Numbered from the stretch's first letter, positions 10,225 to 19,857 are shown. The stretch: DNA of 64,000 nt from Desulfoplanes formicivorans (GCF_001748225.1 NZ_BDFE01000009.1:154681-218680), one strand, 5' to 3'. Program-made: numbers and translations. The notes: generated by a model from the sequence alone, not told the origin.

Positions 10225-11189
10225 ACTCCCCTCCTGGCATCCGCTACTGGTTGGACAGGCGGCCTCGGGTCGAGCTGCCCGTTGTTCTTGATGGCCGGCA
10301 CATCTTCATTCTTCCCACCAAATGTGGGCTTTTGTTTGCCCTCCTGCTCATCGCCCTGCTCGTGGGCTCCCTCAATTACACCAACAACCTCGGTTTGTTT
10401 TTGACCTTTCTTTTGGCCAGCATGGGTTTTGTCTCCATCTTTCATGCCCATGCCCAGCTGCGCGGGCTCCACATAACCAGGGTGGAGGCCGACGAGGTGT
10501 TTGCTCCTGCTCCTTTGATCCTGCATGTGCATTGCCGGTCCCGGTTTCGTCAGGTGCACGACATCCGAATCACCTTGGCCGGAGAGCCGCTTTTTCCCCG
10601 TAGCGTGGATCTGCACCCGGGAAAGACTCGGGTAGTCAAGGTCGTTGGCAAGGGAAGACCCCGGGGAATCCATCCCCTGCCCCCCATGGTCATCTCCACA
10701 ACCTATCCTCTGGGACTCTTTCGGGCCTGGTCCACGGTGGCCGTCAGGAAAACCTGTGCGGTCTTTCCCGAACCATCCGGACCTGTCACGCTGGTATCCC
10801 AGAAAACGTCCGGCCATGTCGGCAGGGATCAGGGCATGGGCAGGCAGCCTGGAAGCGATGATTTCCAGGGACTCAGACCGTATGTTCCCGGTGATCCCCT
10901 GCAGCGGGTTGCCTGGAAGGCATCCTCCCGGGGAACCGGGCTGCTGACCAAGGAGTTTGTCACCGGTTCCAGGCGTCATGTGGGCCTTTGTTGGGATGAT
11001 GTAGCAGGATCGGATGAAGAACGTCTTGCAAAACTTTGCGCCATGGTTCTGGCTGCTGACAAACAAGGGGTTCCCTATTGGCTGGAACTCCCAGGGCATG
11101 TTTCGGACGTGGATCAGGGGCCGGATCACCGGCATGAGTGCCTGATGCGTCTTGCCTCGTATGGAATGGACGCAGGGGGTGAAGGATGA
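10221..11189 (+). CDS. DUF58-family membrane-anchored protein
   Basis: The 322-residue protein starts with two hydrophobic segments (about 33-50 and 54-72), followed by a beta-rich region. It carries the DUF58 signature DFQGLRPYVPGDPLQRVAW and KASSRGTGLLTKEF around residues 214-247. DUF58 proteins sit with MoxR ATPases and often share a von Willebrand-like fold; the biochemical role is not settled. It overlaps moxR at its start and the transglutaminase gene at its end (both ATGA), giving a strict three-gene operon. Confidence 0.9.
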   Translation: MNSPPGIRYWLDRRPRVELPVVLDGRHIFILPTKCGLLFALLLIALLVGSLNYTNNLGLFLTFLLASMGFVSIFHAHAQLRGLHITRVEADEVFAPAPLILHVHCRSRFRQVHDIRITLAGEPLFPRSVDLHPGKTRVVKVVGKGRPRGIHPLPPMVISTTYPLGLFRAWSTVAVRKTCAVFPEPSGPVTLVSQKTSGHVGRDQGMGRQPGSDDFQGLRPYVPGDPLQRVAWKASSRGTGLLTKEFVTGSRRHVGLCWDDVAGSDEERLAKLCAMVLAADKQGVPYWLELPGHVSDVDQGPDHRHECLMRLASYGMDAGGEG

Positions 11190-13153
11190 CGATAAAAGAC
11201 CTGCGGACCGATAATCTGATTCTCGTCCTGCTGGCGGTGGTTTTTGCGCCCCATGTGGTTCGGGTTCCCGTGTGGATCAGCGTGTTGTGCGGCTTGTCCT
11301 GGATGGGTGCGTTTTTCATGCGTCGCAAGGGGATGGGGTTCCTTTCCCGGCGGGTGATGGTGGGACTGGCTCTGGGGTGCACGGCCGGTGCGGCCTTGAG
11401 TTTTGCCGGCGCTCCAAGCCGTGATGCCGGGGTGGGGCTTCTTTGCCTGATGCTCGCTCTGAAACCCCTTGAGACGCGAACCCATCGGGACAGGATGGTC
11501 ACGGTCCTTTTGGCCTATTTTCTGATCCTGACCAATGTTCTCTATTCCCAGTCCCTGGCCATGGCCGGTTACATGATCATGTGCGTGATTCTGGCGACCA
11601 TGGTGCAGATGAGGATCAACCATGTGGAAGGGCAGACCCGAGAACATCTCAAAAAAACCTGTGTGCTCCTTGGGCAGGCCCTGCCTCTGGCCCTGGTGCT
11701 TTTTGTGCTGTTCCCCCGCCTTTCAGGAAGTTTGTGGGGGGTCAGAACGCCGCAGACAACCGGGGTGACCGGTCTTTCCGATGTGATGGAGCCCGGGCGG
11801 ATCAGTTCTTTGGCCCGGGACCGGGGCGTTGCCTTCCGGGTCCGTTTTGAGGGCGATCTCATGCCCTCCAGGGGTTCCCTGTACTGGAGAGTGCTTGTGC
11901 TTTCCCGGTTTGATGGCCGAAGCTGGACGCAGGGCCAGGCCGTTCCCGGACCAGGCCGGGCAGGGGATCTGGTAGCAGACACCATGGTCCGGTACACGAT
12001 CACGGCCGAACCATCGGATCAGAAATGGATGTACGCCCTTGATTTTCCTTTGAAAGCACCCCCGGGCGTGGTCCTGACGCAGGATCTGACCCTGAAGGCG
12101 CCAGCAAAGATTGCAACGCGGTTGCGGTATTCCCTTGTCTCATGTCCGGACTGCCCGAATCGGGTGACCGGCGATGTGGATGCACTGCTTGATCTGCCTG
12201 CATTTGGGGGAGAACAGGCCCGGGATCTGGCACGGTCATGGAGAACAACCGGTGACACTGATCGTGAGATCGTGGACAAGGCCCTGGATTATTTGGGAAC
12301 CAACGGATTTTTCTACACATTGAATCCGCCCCTTCTGGCCACGGATGATCCCGTGGATGATTTTCTGTTCAACGTGCGCAAGGGATATTGTGAGCACTTT
12401 GCCTCGGCCTTCTCCTTTCTGATGCGTGCGGCAGGTATCCCGGCAAGGGTTGTGGTGGGGTATCAGGGGGGAGAACCCAATCCCGTGGGAGAGTATCTCA
12501 TTGTCCGCCAGTCCGATGCCCATGCCTGGTCCGAGGTCTGGCTGGAGGATGCAGGCTGGACCCGCATTGATCCCACGGCAGTGGTTTCTCCCTTGCGTAT
12601 TGAGCAGGGTGCTCAGGCCCTGGTCGGCCGGGCGGGGGACACCCTGTTCGGGACGCCGACCCTGGGAGCCCTTGGCCGGGTCTGGAATCATGTGCGCCTC
12701 AACTGGGATGCCCTGAACAATGTCTGGAACCAGTGGGTCCTTGACTACAGCGCTGCGCGGCAGAGCCGCCTGTTCCAATTGCTGGGCCTTGTCCGGTCCT
12801 GGAAGGGAATACCCATGGGCATTCTGCTGAGCGTGGCGGCCCTGTTCGGGTTCGGAGCGGGATTGTTCCTTTATCTGGCAAGGCCTGTGCGCCGGGACCA
12901 GGACAGGGTTGCCGTGATCTATGAACGTTTTTTGAAGAAGACATCGGCGTGGCCCAATGAAGGGGGATTGCCTCCCGTGTCATACATGACGGAGCTCATG
13001 CACAGGAATCCGGACCGCAGCCGGGAAATTGGCGCCATCAGGGATCTGTACGTGGCATTGCGTTATGCTCCTCCTGAGAAGAGGCAAAAGGATCAAGTGC
13101 ATGCCTTCGGAAAAAAGGTAAGTGAGTTCAAACGGTTGAAACGAAACAATTGA
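11186..13153 (+). CDS. TgpA-type transglutaminase-like membrane protein (DUF3488-TGase-DUF4129)
   Basis: The 655-residue inner-membrane protein opens with six to seven hydrophobic segments (about residues 10-185). A periplasmic transglutaminase-like domain follows, with the triad Cys in RKGYCEHFASAF near 400, His in QSDAHAWSEVWL near 446 and Asp in TRIDPTAVV near 461. One more transmembrane helix near 545-570 leads to a cytoplasmic DUF4129-like tail. This matches the TgpA/YebA architecture and the usual MoxR-DUF58-TgpA operon. The substrate is unknown; an envelope or peptidase-like role is inferred from the family. Confidence 0.92.
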   Translation: MTIKDLRTDNLILVLLAVVFAPHVVRVPVWISVLCGLSWMGAFFMRRKGMGFLSRRVMVGLALGCTAGAALSFAGAPSRDAGVGLLCLMLALKPLETRTHRDRMVTVLLAYFLILTNVLYSQSLAMAGYMIMCVILATMVQMRINHVEGQTREHLKKTCVLLGQALPLALVLFVLFPRLSGSLWGVRTPQTTGVTGLSDVMEPGRISSLARDRGVAFRVRFEGDLMPSRGSLYWRVLVLSRFDGRSWTQGQAVPGPGRAGDLVADTMVRYTITAEPSDQKWMYALDFPLKAPPGVVLTQDLTLKAPAKIATRLRYSLVSCPDCPNRVTGDVDALLDLPAFGGEQARDLARSWRTTGDTDREIVDKALDYLGTNGFFYTLNPPLLATDDPVDDFLFNVRKGYCEHFASAFSFLMRAAGIPARVVVGYQGGEPNPVGEYLIVRQSDAHAWSEVWLEDAGWTRIDPTAVVSPLRIEQGAQALVGRAGDTLFGTPTLGALGRVWNHVRLNWDALNNVWNQWVLDYSAARQSRLFQLLGLVRSWKGIPMGILLSVAALFGFGAGLFLYLARPVRRDQDRVAVIYERFLKKTSAWPNEGGLPPVSYMTELMHRNPDRSREIGAIRDLYVALRYAPPEKRQKDQVHAFGKKVSEFKRLKRNN

Positions 13154-13189
13154 GATAGTCCTTTTCCTGCACCGGCAGGGAGTCAGGGC

Positions 13190-14080
13190 TTAATAGATTT
13201 TGCGTTTGGAAAATCCCTTGCCAATGACGTTCAAGGTGTTTTCAAGGATGACAAAGGCATGGGCATCCACCGAGAAGACAATCTCCTCAAGGGCCTTGAT
13301 CTGGAGCGTATTGACCACGGTCATGATGATTTTTTTGGGGGCGTGGGAATAGGCCCCGCGGCCGTAGAGAATGGTCGCTCCCCGGCGGAGATGATTGTTG
13401 ACCTGTTTGACGATTTCATCGGGTTTTGACGAAATGATGAGAATCAGCTTGCGCTGGTTGAACAGACTGAGAATGTAGTCCGTGACCTGGGCCGAGATGA
13501 ATACCGCGGTGAGGGAGTAGAGCACCTTGTCGGTATCCAGGGTGGCAAAGGCCGCTGCAAACACCAGGGCATTGGCCATGAATCCGATCTGGCCGATGCG
13601 AAGTCCGAATTTCTGGTTCAGCCAGATGGCAATGATATCCGTTCCGCCCGTGGATCCCAGGGACCGGAAGCAGATGCCAAGGCCCACGCCCGCCACGCAT
13701 CCAAAGGACAGGGCGGCCAGAAAGGCGTCATGGATGGGCATGGTGATGTGAACGATCTCCAGAAGAACGGAGACCATGATGGCCCCGTACATGCTGTACC
13801 AAAAGAACCTTCGGCTGATGGTGAAATATCCCAGGGCAAAGATGGGGATGTTGAAGATAAACAGCCAGATGCCCGGTGTGATCACGGGAAACAGATAGTA
13901 CAGCAGGATGCCGAGCCCGGAAAACCCACCGGTCACAAATCCGTGCGGGATGGCAATTCCATTGATTGCTGTGGCCAGCAACAGGGCGCCAAGGGTGAGC
14001 AAAAAAAGATTCCATGGAATGGAATAGCTTATGTCCCTGTAAGAGGTTCCTGTGAAAGGTATGTGTGGCATGGTTTGCAT
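13190..14080 (-). CDS. YitT-family membrane protein
   Basis: The 296-residue protein has about six transmembrane helices (residues 20-185) containing the family motifs NGIAIPHGFVTGGFSG and GSTGGTDIIAIWLNQKFG. A soluble C-terminal DUF2179-like domain follows (about 210-285; RGATILYGRGAYSHAPKKII). YitT proteins are widespread putative transporters of uncertain substrate. The gene is alone on the minus strand and convergent with tgpA, with a 36-base gap between the stops. Starts at 14080 and 14071 are both possible. Confidence 0.88.
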   Translation of the reverse strand: MQTMPHIPFTGTSYRDISYSIPWNLFLLTLGALLLATAINGIAIPHGFVTGGFSGLGILLYYLFPVITPGIWLFIFNIPIFALGYFTISRRFFWYSMYGAIMVSVLLEIVHITMPIHDAFLAALSFGCVAGVGLGICFRSLGSTGGTDIIAIWLNQKFGLRIGQIGFMANALVFAAAFATLDTDKVLYSLTAVFISAQVTDYILSLFNQRKLILIISSKPDEIVKQVNNHLRRGATILYGRGAYSHAPKKIIMTVVNTLQIKALEEIVFSVDAHAFVILENTLNVIGKGFSKRKIY

Positions 14081-14307
14081 AGCGGTCTACCTGCAAGGAA
14101 AAAGTGGTTTTGAAATGGCGCGGCACGTTGCCGGAGGGCGCTGCTCGCACCAACCCGGGTTCTTGTCAACAAGAATTTACGGGCAGGGGCGTGAAGGCAA
14201 CCCTCCCCCTGCACAGGCAGGAGATACATGATCCTCAGGATGTCGAGGCCATATGTTCCTGGACATGTTTCATATAAACCCTTTGAAGATGTGAGGACCG
14301 TGTTGCC
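14081..14307. other. Upstream region of yitT, no gene seen
   Basis: These bases, leading up to the terminator at 14308, must contain the yitT promoter. I see a TTGACA on the minus strand (14169-14164) but no matching -10 box. No convincing ORF, tRNA or riboswitch is visible. Confidence 0.4.
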
Positions 14308-14345
14308 ATGTAAAAAGCCCCGCCACAAGACGGGGCTTTTTACAT
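14308..14345. terminator. Bidirectional intrinsic terminator
   Basis: A perfect 15-bp stem (ATGTAAAAAGCCCCG and its complement) closes an 8-base loop. It has A-runs on the left and T-runs on the right, so it can end transcripts from either strand. It lies 40 bases past the stop of the minus-strand LUD gene. Confidence 0.85.
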
Positions 14346-14385
14346 GAAGAACGGGACAGGAATCTTCCGGCAGAGCATGGATTTG

Positions 14386-15039
14386 CTAGAAGCCCATGTC
14401 CTCGTTGATCAGGACCACCTTGATCCGTTTGGGGGGGAAGGATTTTTCCGTGATGGTCCAGGTGTTACAGATGCGGTCCGGACTTTTGCATTCCTGGCAA
14501 AAGGACGTCTTGGCGCACGGTGTCTTCTTGGCAAGGCGCATGGCATTGACCGGGGCCACATAGTTCTTGATCCGGTACATGGCTTCGTCCACATCGGTGA
14601 CGATTTTGTTTCTGCCGGACAGAACAATCACGTTGGTGGGACCAAAGGTGAGGGCGCCCACACGGTTGCCGATCATGTCCAGGTTGACCAGCTTGCCGTC
14701 CAGGGTGATGGCGTTGGTGCCGGTGAAAAAGAGGTCCGCAAGCAGGGCCTGGCGGCGACGTTCATAAGCGTCCTCCTTGGACAGGTTTTTGGCGTAGGTG
14801 TCGATGATCTCCAGATCATCCCGGTCCTTGAGGGATTCATACAGACCGGTGTCTTTGAACGTCATGGACCCGCCCCAGGAGAGGACCTTTGCCCCGGTTC
14901 GGGGGAGGATGGTTTCAATGACCAGGGTTTGGGCCTCCTTGGCCGTGGCAGCGGTGAAGACCTCGAAATTGTTTTTTTCCAGGGCCTCGGCCGTATCCTG
15001 CAGGCGCAGGCTCCAGAAGGTGTCGATGGGATTGTGCAT
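14386..15039 (-). CDS. LUD-domain (LutC/YkgG-like) protein
   Basis: The 217-residue protein has the fold and motifs of the LUD family: an N-terminal ALEKNNFEVFTAATAKEAQ helix, VLSWGGSMTFKDTGLYESLK, ADLFFTGTNAITLDGKLVNLD (residues about 100-121), GNRVGALTFGPTNVIVLSGRNKIV and a cysteine-rich tail (CAKTSFCQECKSPDRIC). LutC subunits belong to lactate oxidation complexes, but no lutA or lutB lies nearby, so this stand-alone form has an unknown role. The tail cysteines could bind metal or a cluster. The ATG at 15039 is the only reasonable start. Confidence 0.85.
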   Translation of the reverse strand: MHNPIDTFWSLRLQDTAEALEKNNFEVFTAATAKEAQTLVIETILPRTGAKVLSWGGSMTFKDTGLYESLKDRDDLEIIDTYAKNLSKEDAYERRRQALLADLFFTGTNAITLDGKLVNLDMIGNRVGALTFGPTNVIVLSGRNKIVTDVDEAMYRIKNYVAPVNAMRLAKKTPCAKTSFCQECKSPDRICNTWTITEKSFPPKRIKVVLINEDMGF

Positions 15040-15169
15040 GGTTGAACTCCGTTATTGTAAGTTCGAAAGGTTAATGTTTACGGGTTGAGGGGACGCGGTG
15101 CACAGGGAACAACCTGTTGCCGCCCGGACGTGTCGTTATGTTCGGTTGTCGTCGGGGGATATGTGGCGT

Positions 15170-15910
15170 TTATTTTTCCATCCAGATGATGGATGCCTGT
15201 CTGCCGCAAACCTTGTTTCTTCGGTAGGAAAAGAACCATTGGGACATGGAGTGGGTGCACAGGTCAAGACCGAAAATGTTGCTGGGCAGCAGGCCTGCCT
15301 CAAGGAGTTGATGACGGGTGAGCTGCCAGAGATTCATTGTTTGGGTTGCGGGATCAAAATACCTGGAAAAGGCCTGACCCCACTCCGTGGAAAATTTGGT
15401 GAACTCGCTGGCCGCCGGGGAAAGGCTGGGTCCGCGGACGGCCAGAATTTCCCGGGGTTCGAGCCCGTAGGCATTGCAAAAGGCGACCACAGCTTTGCAG
15501 GGGAAGTTCTGGCGATTGCCCTTCCATCCACAATGGATGGCAGCAATGTATTTTCCGGAAGTATGGGCCAAGAGGATGGGCTGGCAATCGGCCGTCTTGA
15601 TGACCAAGCCCACGCGGGGTTCCCGGGTGGCGAGGCCATCGCCGGGTTGTTCCGTCCCCTGGATGACGTCATCCAAGGGATCAATGACCATGTCGCAGCC
15701 GTGCACCTGCCTGAGTTCGCACCACCGGGTAAAGCCCAGTTCCCGGCGAAGACGGTGGCGGTTGGCAAGAACCCTTTCTTGTTTGTCACCCACTTCAAAA
15801 GAGATGTTGCTTTCCGCAAAAGGACCTGTACTGGCGCCCTGCATCCGGGTGCCAAAGGCGCAGCGAATGAAGGGGAGATGGGGAAAGGTAAAGGGAATGT
15901 AGGGGATCAT
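15170..15910 (-). CDS. pgeF: PgeF / YfiH-type peptidoglycan editing factor (laccase-domain purine nucleoside phosphorylase fold)
   Basis: The 246-residue protein has the family's metal-site motifs in order: a histidine in LRQVHGCDMV, the cysteine in TADCQPILL, and HCGWKG. The later GPSLSPAASEF is also typical. In E. coli this cytosolic family hydrolyses misassembled UDP-MurNAc precursors; other members act on purine nucleosides. The gene is single, downstream of the repeat-bearing intergenic region and upstream of the LUD gene on the same strand (131-base gap). Confidence 0.9.
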   Translation of the reverse strand: MIPYIPFTFPHLPFIRCAFGTRMQGASTGPFAESNISFEVGDKQERVLANRHRLRRELGFTRWCELRQVHGCDMVIDPLDDVIQGTEQPGDGLATREPRVGLVIKTADCQPILLAHTSGKYIAAIHCGWKGNRQNFPCKAVVAFCNAYGLEPREILAVRGPSLSPAASEFTKFSTEWGQAFSRYFDPATQTMNLWQLTRHQLLEAGLLPSNIFGLDLCTHSMSQWFFSYRRNKVCGRQASIIWMEK

Positions 15911-15965
15911 GGCGTTACTTGTGGTTTATGATATTTGTAGAATAAAATTCGCAGAACATGGGAGA

Positions 15966-16215
15966 GTACGCAGTGCATAGTATAGTACACAGTGCACAGT
16001 ACGCAGTTCGCAGAGTAGAATCCATTGCTCCAATCCAATACGAATATTCAATTTTTGGGTATGCAAAACATCAGAAGCGTTTAAACATATCTGTTTGACT
16101 CAACACCACAAAGCAAACAACAGACCTCCTCAATTTCAAGAGGAAGTATCAGATTAAATAGAAACTACTTCAAAACAAAATACTCTGTGCACTGTGTACT
16201 GCGCACTGTGTGCTC
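15966..16215. repeat. MITE-like inverted repeat element, copy 1
   Basis: This intergenic block has AT-rich filling flanked by arms built from CAGTGCACAGTAC-type units. A 16-base unit, AGTACACAGTGCACAG at 15984-15999, recurs as its exact complement at 16185-16200. Further partial copies (GTACGCAGTGCATAG on the left, ACTGCGCACTGTGTGCTC on the right) extend the arms. There is no ORF inside. A second element with the same vocabulary lies at 41874-42046. Confidence 0.7.
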
Positions 16216-16229
16216 ATTGAGCACAGTGT

Positions 16230-16802
16230 TTATTCTGTGATACCCTCATCTTCCGTCACAACCATATCCACCGGCTTGTCCCACGGGTCATGGGGGAGCT
16301 GGTCCATGATCTGGCAGGCAAAGGCCAGACCGATGATCAAAGCTTTGTCCATGGGGTGGCGGGCAAAAAATCGGTCGTAGTAGCCGCCTCCGTAGCCGAT
16401 GCGAAAGCCGTGTCGGTCAAATCCCACGCCCGGCACAAGGACGATGTCGGCACTGGGTTCGCGCATGAGCAGACATTGGTCCGGGTCGGGTTCCGGGATG
16501 TTGTAGGCCCCGGGGACCAGTTGATCCTTGTTCCTGACCTGGAAAAAATCCATACACCCGGGTTCTTGTTTGCGACAGCAGGGCAAGAACACCTGCACAT
16601 GGCGACGCATGCAATCCTCGAAAAAGGGCCAGGTATCCACCTCGCCGTTGACCGGAAGATACAGGAGCATGGACCTGGCATGCTGCCATGCCTCAAGGCG
16701 GGTGATCCTGCGGAGGATGCGTTCGTTGGCCGCTAACCTGGCATCTCTGGACATGGCCTTGCGGCATTGAAGAAGTCGGGAACGGATGGTTGATTTGTCC
16801 AT
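16230..16802 (-). CDS. 5-formyltetrahydrofolate cyclo-ligase
   Basis: The 190-residue enzyme converts 5-formyl-THF to 5,10-methenyl-THF with ATP. The hallmark motif VLVPGVGFDRHGFRIGYGGG (about 121-140), followed by YYDRFF, is intact, and an N-terminal RSRLLQCRKAMS helix and LYLPVNGEVDTW precede it. Its length is normal. In many bacteria this gene lies downstream of the 6S RNA gene; I looked upstream (16803-16990) and could not confirm one. Confidence 0.9.
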   Translation of the reverse strand: MDKSTIRSRLLQCRKAMSRDARLAANERILRRITRLEAWQHARSMLLYLPVNGEVDTWPFFEDCMRRHVQVFLPCCRKQEPGCMDFFQVRNKDQLVPGAYNIPEPDPDQCLLMREPSADIVLVPGVGFDRHGFRIGYGGGYYDRFFARHPMDKALIIGLAFACQIMDQLPHDPWDKPVDMVVTEDEGITE

Positions 16803-16997
16803 GGCAAGTGGCGTAAGGGATCAATGGTTGGCATGTCTGACTGCCCTGGTGGCTGGTCCGTGGCGGACATGGAGATTCGTCAGGCGAGCATTCCTGTCCG
16901 GTCAGTCGGCAGAGCATGATGGTGAACTGAAAAAACAACAACGCATGTGAATATGGACAAGGGACGACCATATGCGCGGACACAAAGGAGCAAGTCC

Positions 16998-17681
16998 ATG
17001 GATACCGGGAAAATTTGGATCGCCCTGGGCGACATTCACGAAAATCTGACGTACCTGCCCGGGATCTCCCAGCTTGACAGAGCCCAGCATGTCCTGATCT
17101 CGGGGGATCTTACCAATTGTGGAGACAGAAGAAAAGCCGCAGGGATCATCAACAAAATCAAGGAGTACAACCTCCGTGTGCTGGCCCAGATCGGAAATAT
17201 GGACCTGGCCGATGTGGATCGGTTTTTCACGGAACAGGGGATAAATACCCATGGGCGGGCCGTGGACCTGGGATACGGTGTCTGGCTCATCGGTCTGGGG
17301 TATTCCCTGCCCACGCCCTTTCATACTCCGTCTGAACAAACAGAAGAGGTCTTCAAGGAGTGGCTGGATCAGGCCCATGCCTCCTGTGGCGAGTACGAGC
17401 ATCTGATCCTCATGTCCCATAATCCGCCCATGGACACGGCCACGGACAAAATCACCTCCGGAATGCATGTGGGCAGCCGATCGGTTCGGGATTTTATTGC
17501 ACGGGTGCAGCCTGATGTCTGCATAACCGGGCACATCCATGAATCCAGGGGCATGGATCGTATTGGTGATACCGTCATTGTCAATCCGGGAAGTTTTGCC
17601 GCTGGCGGGTATGTGCTTGTGGAAAAGCATGAGGGGGACATGCAGGTTCGATTGGAACAGGCTGTCCAGCAAACAGAATAA
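16998..17681 (+). CDS. Calcineurin-like metallophosphoesterase
   Basis: The 227-residue protein carries the metallophosphoesterase metal-site series: LGDIHEN near residue 13, GDLTNCGD near 36, a GNMD motif near 73, SHNPP near 141 and GHIHESRG near 180, ending with VNPGSF. The ATG at 16998 follows AAAGGAG; an in-frame start at 16947 lacks one. The substrate is unknown; relatives include YfcE-like phosphodiesterases. It lies 14 bases before xthA and is probably cotranscribed with it. Confidence 0.88.
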   Translation: MDTGKIWIALGDIHENLTYLPGISQLDRAQHVLISGDLTNCGDRRKAAGIINKIKEYNLRVLAQIGNMDLADVDRFFTEQGINTHGRAVDLGYGVWLIGLGYSLPTPFHTPSEQTEEVFKEWLDQAHASCGEYEHLILMSHNPPMDTATDKITSGMHVGSRSVRDFIARVQPDVCITGHIHESRGMDRIGDTVIVNPGSFAAGGYVLVEKHEGDMQVRLEQAVQQTE

Positions 17682-17695
17682 CCAGCAGGAGCACC

Positions 17696-18463
17696 ATGAA
17701 ACTGTATTCGTGGAATGTGAACGGAATCAGGGCGGCCATGAAAAAGGGGTTCTGGGATTGGTTTCGCCAGGCCGACGCCGATGTGGTGGGCATTCAGGAA
17801 ACCAAGGCCAGGGAAGATCAGCTTGAGCCCCAGGAGCGATCCCCTGAAGGGTATGATGCCATCTGGAATGCCTCCAAGGTCAAGAAAGGGTATTCGGGCA
17901 CGGCCTGTCTGTACCGCATCAAGCCCCTTTCGGTGAGCACCGGGTTTCCGGATGGCAGCTTCAAGGGAGAAGGGCGGCTCATTCTCCTTGAATATCCCGG
18001 ATTCTATCTTTTTAACATCTATTTTCCCAACGGGCAGTCCAGTGAGGAGCGTCTGGAGTTCAAAATGGGCTATTACGACGCCTTTCTCGCCTATGCCCAG
18101 GAACTGAGGAAGACCAAGCCCATTGTGGTGTTCGGAGATTTCAACACCGCCCACAAGGAGATTGACCTGAAAAATCCCAAGGCCAACGCCAAACGGTCCG
18201 GGTTTCTTCCTTGCGAGCGGGCCTGGATCGATCGGTTCATCCAGCACGGGTATGTGGATACCTTTCGCATGTTCAACCAGGAGCCGGGGCATTATTCGTG
18301 GTGGAGCTACCGGTTCAATGCCCGCAAGAACAATGCAGGATGGCGGATTGATTACTTTTTCGTGTCCGAGGAACTGCGGGACAAGGTCAAGAGGGCCTGG
18401 ATCGAACCCCAGGTCATGGGGTCGGACCATTGTCCCATTGGTCTGGAGTTGGACGTGACCTAG
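17696..18463 (+). CDS. xthA: Exodeoxyribonuclease III (AP endonuclease)
   Basis: The 255-residue enzyme of the exonuclease III family cleaves DNA at abasic sites and removes 3' blocks. The signatures are in order: YSWNVNGIRAA at the start, IQETKAREDQ, a YFPNGQSS loop, VVFGDFNTAHKEIDL, WRIDYFFVSEEL and the terminal GSDHCPIGLEL. AGCAGGAGC precedes the ATG. It follows the phosphoesterase and is ended by the terminator at 18491. Confidence 0.95.
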   Translation: MKLYSWNVNGIRAAMKKGFWDWFRQADADVVGIQETKAREDQLEPQERSPEGYDAIWNASKVKKGYSGTACLYRIKPLSVSTGFPDGSFKGEGRLILLEYPGFYLFNIYFPNGQSSEERLEFKMGYYDAFLAYAQELRKTKPIVVFGDFNTAHKEIDLKNPKANAKRSGFLPCERAWIDRFIQHGYVDTFRMFNQEPGHYSWWSYRFNARKNNAGWRIDYFFVSEELRDKVKRAWIEPQVMGSDHCPIGLELDVT

Positions 18464-18490
18464 GTATATACTTTTTCTTCATGCGTGGCT

Positions 18491-18525
18491 GGTCCATGGT
18501 GCGGTTGCATCATGGACCTTTTTTT
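18491..18525 (+). terminator. Intrinsic terminator after xthA
   Basis: An 8-bp stem (GGTCCATG / CATGGACC) is followed directly by seven T residues, 28 bases after the xthA stop. Confidence 0.85.
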
Positions 18526-18567
18526 GGCTCGAACGGCAGGAAAAAGCTCCCGGTCACCCAGGGGCCA

Positions 18568-19857
18568 TCAGGACATCCACTGCAGCAGGAAAAAAAGCAT
18601 GGTGCCCAGAAACGCAAACAGCAAACAGGGAGGCACCAGCCTTCTCCAGGTGGCGGCCAGTTCGGTATGAAAGAACTGGCAGGTAAGGATGAAACAGATG
18701 TGGATGGGGGAGATCATCACCCCGGTGAATCCGGCAAAGGAGGCCAGGACGATATAGGGAATCATCTGGCCTTGCATGCCAAGGGTGTTTAAAAGCCCCA
18801 GAAGAAGGGGAAAGGTCGAGCCCACAAAGGCCACGTTGATGCCGGCAATGGCCCCGACCAGAAAGGGGAGAAAGACTGATGCCGCGAACAGGGCCGCATC
18901 TCCGCCGGCGGCCCGGGCCATGGCCTCGACAACCTGCGCGGCTTCCATGATTTCCTTGAAGATGAAGACCGAGGCCACCACCAGGAGCATGTCCCGAAGG
19001 CTTTTCTTGGTCAGGACCTGGATGAGGAAGGCCCGGCCGAGATGGTTCTGGACCATGATGCATGCCACGGATGCAATGAGGGCGGTGATCACGCCCAGCT
19101 CAAAGGGTACCTTCGGAGCCATGATGGGGATGAGACTTTCAAGGCCCACAGCGCCGACAATGGCTACCAGAAGCGGAAGCCCCTGTACAAGGACCCTGCT
19201 CGGTGAGCGGTGTGTGTCCCGGGCAAAGGAGGAATGGGCATCCACCTTGAGAACGCCCGGGCGCAAAAAGAAGATCCATCCCGCACCAAGCATGAATATA
19301 ATGGCCGGCCAGGTGCGGGAAATCAGGGCGCCAATGGGGATGTCCGCCAGGGCCACGGTCAGGATGACTCCCGGATACAGGGGCCACCCAAGCTCCCAGA
19401 TGTGGCGGAACCAGTAGTTGATCAGGGCCTTGTCCCGGCTGGAAATATGCAGATCCTCGGACACGGTTCCCACCATGGGGGCGGAGAAAACAGCCCCGCC
19501 GGGCATGGGCAAAAGGCCGATAAGGGCGGGAAAGAAGATCAGTCGAAGCCGTGGGCTGGTCAGATAGCCGGCAAGAGCATCCATGAGCCGTTTGGACTGG
19601 CCGGAACGTTCCAGTGCGTCCGAGAGCATGAGGATCAGACCGACAATGGCCACCAGAAAGAGAAATTTGTCTCCCACAAGGGCCCTGGCTCCTGCCTGGC
19701 CGATGGTCATGGGAGCGATCCCGAAGAGAAGCCCCAGGACGATCCCTCCGGTCAGGATGGATACTCCCAGGGACAGTTTGAAGCGCATGCCGGCCAGCAT
19801 GACGGCAAATGCAAGCAGAACCTTGGCAAAGGGGATGATGGGGGCGATTGTGTCCAT
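18568..19857 (-). CDS. DUF401-family permease
   Basis: The 429-residue polytopic protein has about ten to twelve hydrophobic segments and the DUF401 motifs LLPMPGGAVFSAPMVG, NYWFRHIWELGWPLYPG and GFTGVMISPIHICF. DUF401 belongs to the ion-transporter superfamily that includes gluconate and citrate carriers, so a carboxylate anion is a reasonable guess. I chose the ATG at 19857 because the frame upstream runs through the hairpin region. The dehydrogenase gene upstream on the same strand may act on what this permease imports. Confidence 0.85.
   Translation of the reverse strand: MDTIAPIIPFAKVLLAFAVMLAGMRFKLSLGVSILTGGIVLGLLFGIAPMTIGQAGARALVGDKFLFLVAIVGLILMLSDALERSGQSKRLMDALAGYLTSPRLRLIFFPALIGLLPMPGGAVFSAPMVGTVSEDLHISSRDKALINYWFRHIWELGWPLYPGVILTVALADIPIGALISRTWPAIIFMLGAGWIFFLRPGVLKVDAHSSFARDTHRSPSRVLVQGLPLLVAIVGAVGLESLIPIMAPKVPFELGVITALIASVACIMVQNHLGRAFLIQVLTKKSLRDMLLVVASVFIFKEIMEAAQVVEAMARAAGGDAALFAASVFLPFLVGAIAGINVAFVGSTFPLLLGLLNTLGMQGQMIPYIVLASFAGFTGVMISPIHICFILTCQFFHTELAATWRRLVPPCLLFAFLGTMLFFLLQWMS

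Noticed and set aside
15966..16215. Repeat block as a CRISPR array
   Set aside because: The repeats are inverted and irregular, without equal spacers, and no cas gene is near.
16803..16997. Possible 6S RNA gene upstream of the 5-formyl-THF cyclo-ligase
   Set aside because: The location is classic for ssrS, but I could not fold the conserved central bubble and closing stem, and the GTTCGC-type signature is absent. A covariance-model search would decide.
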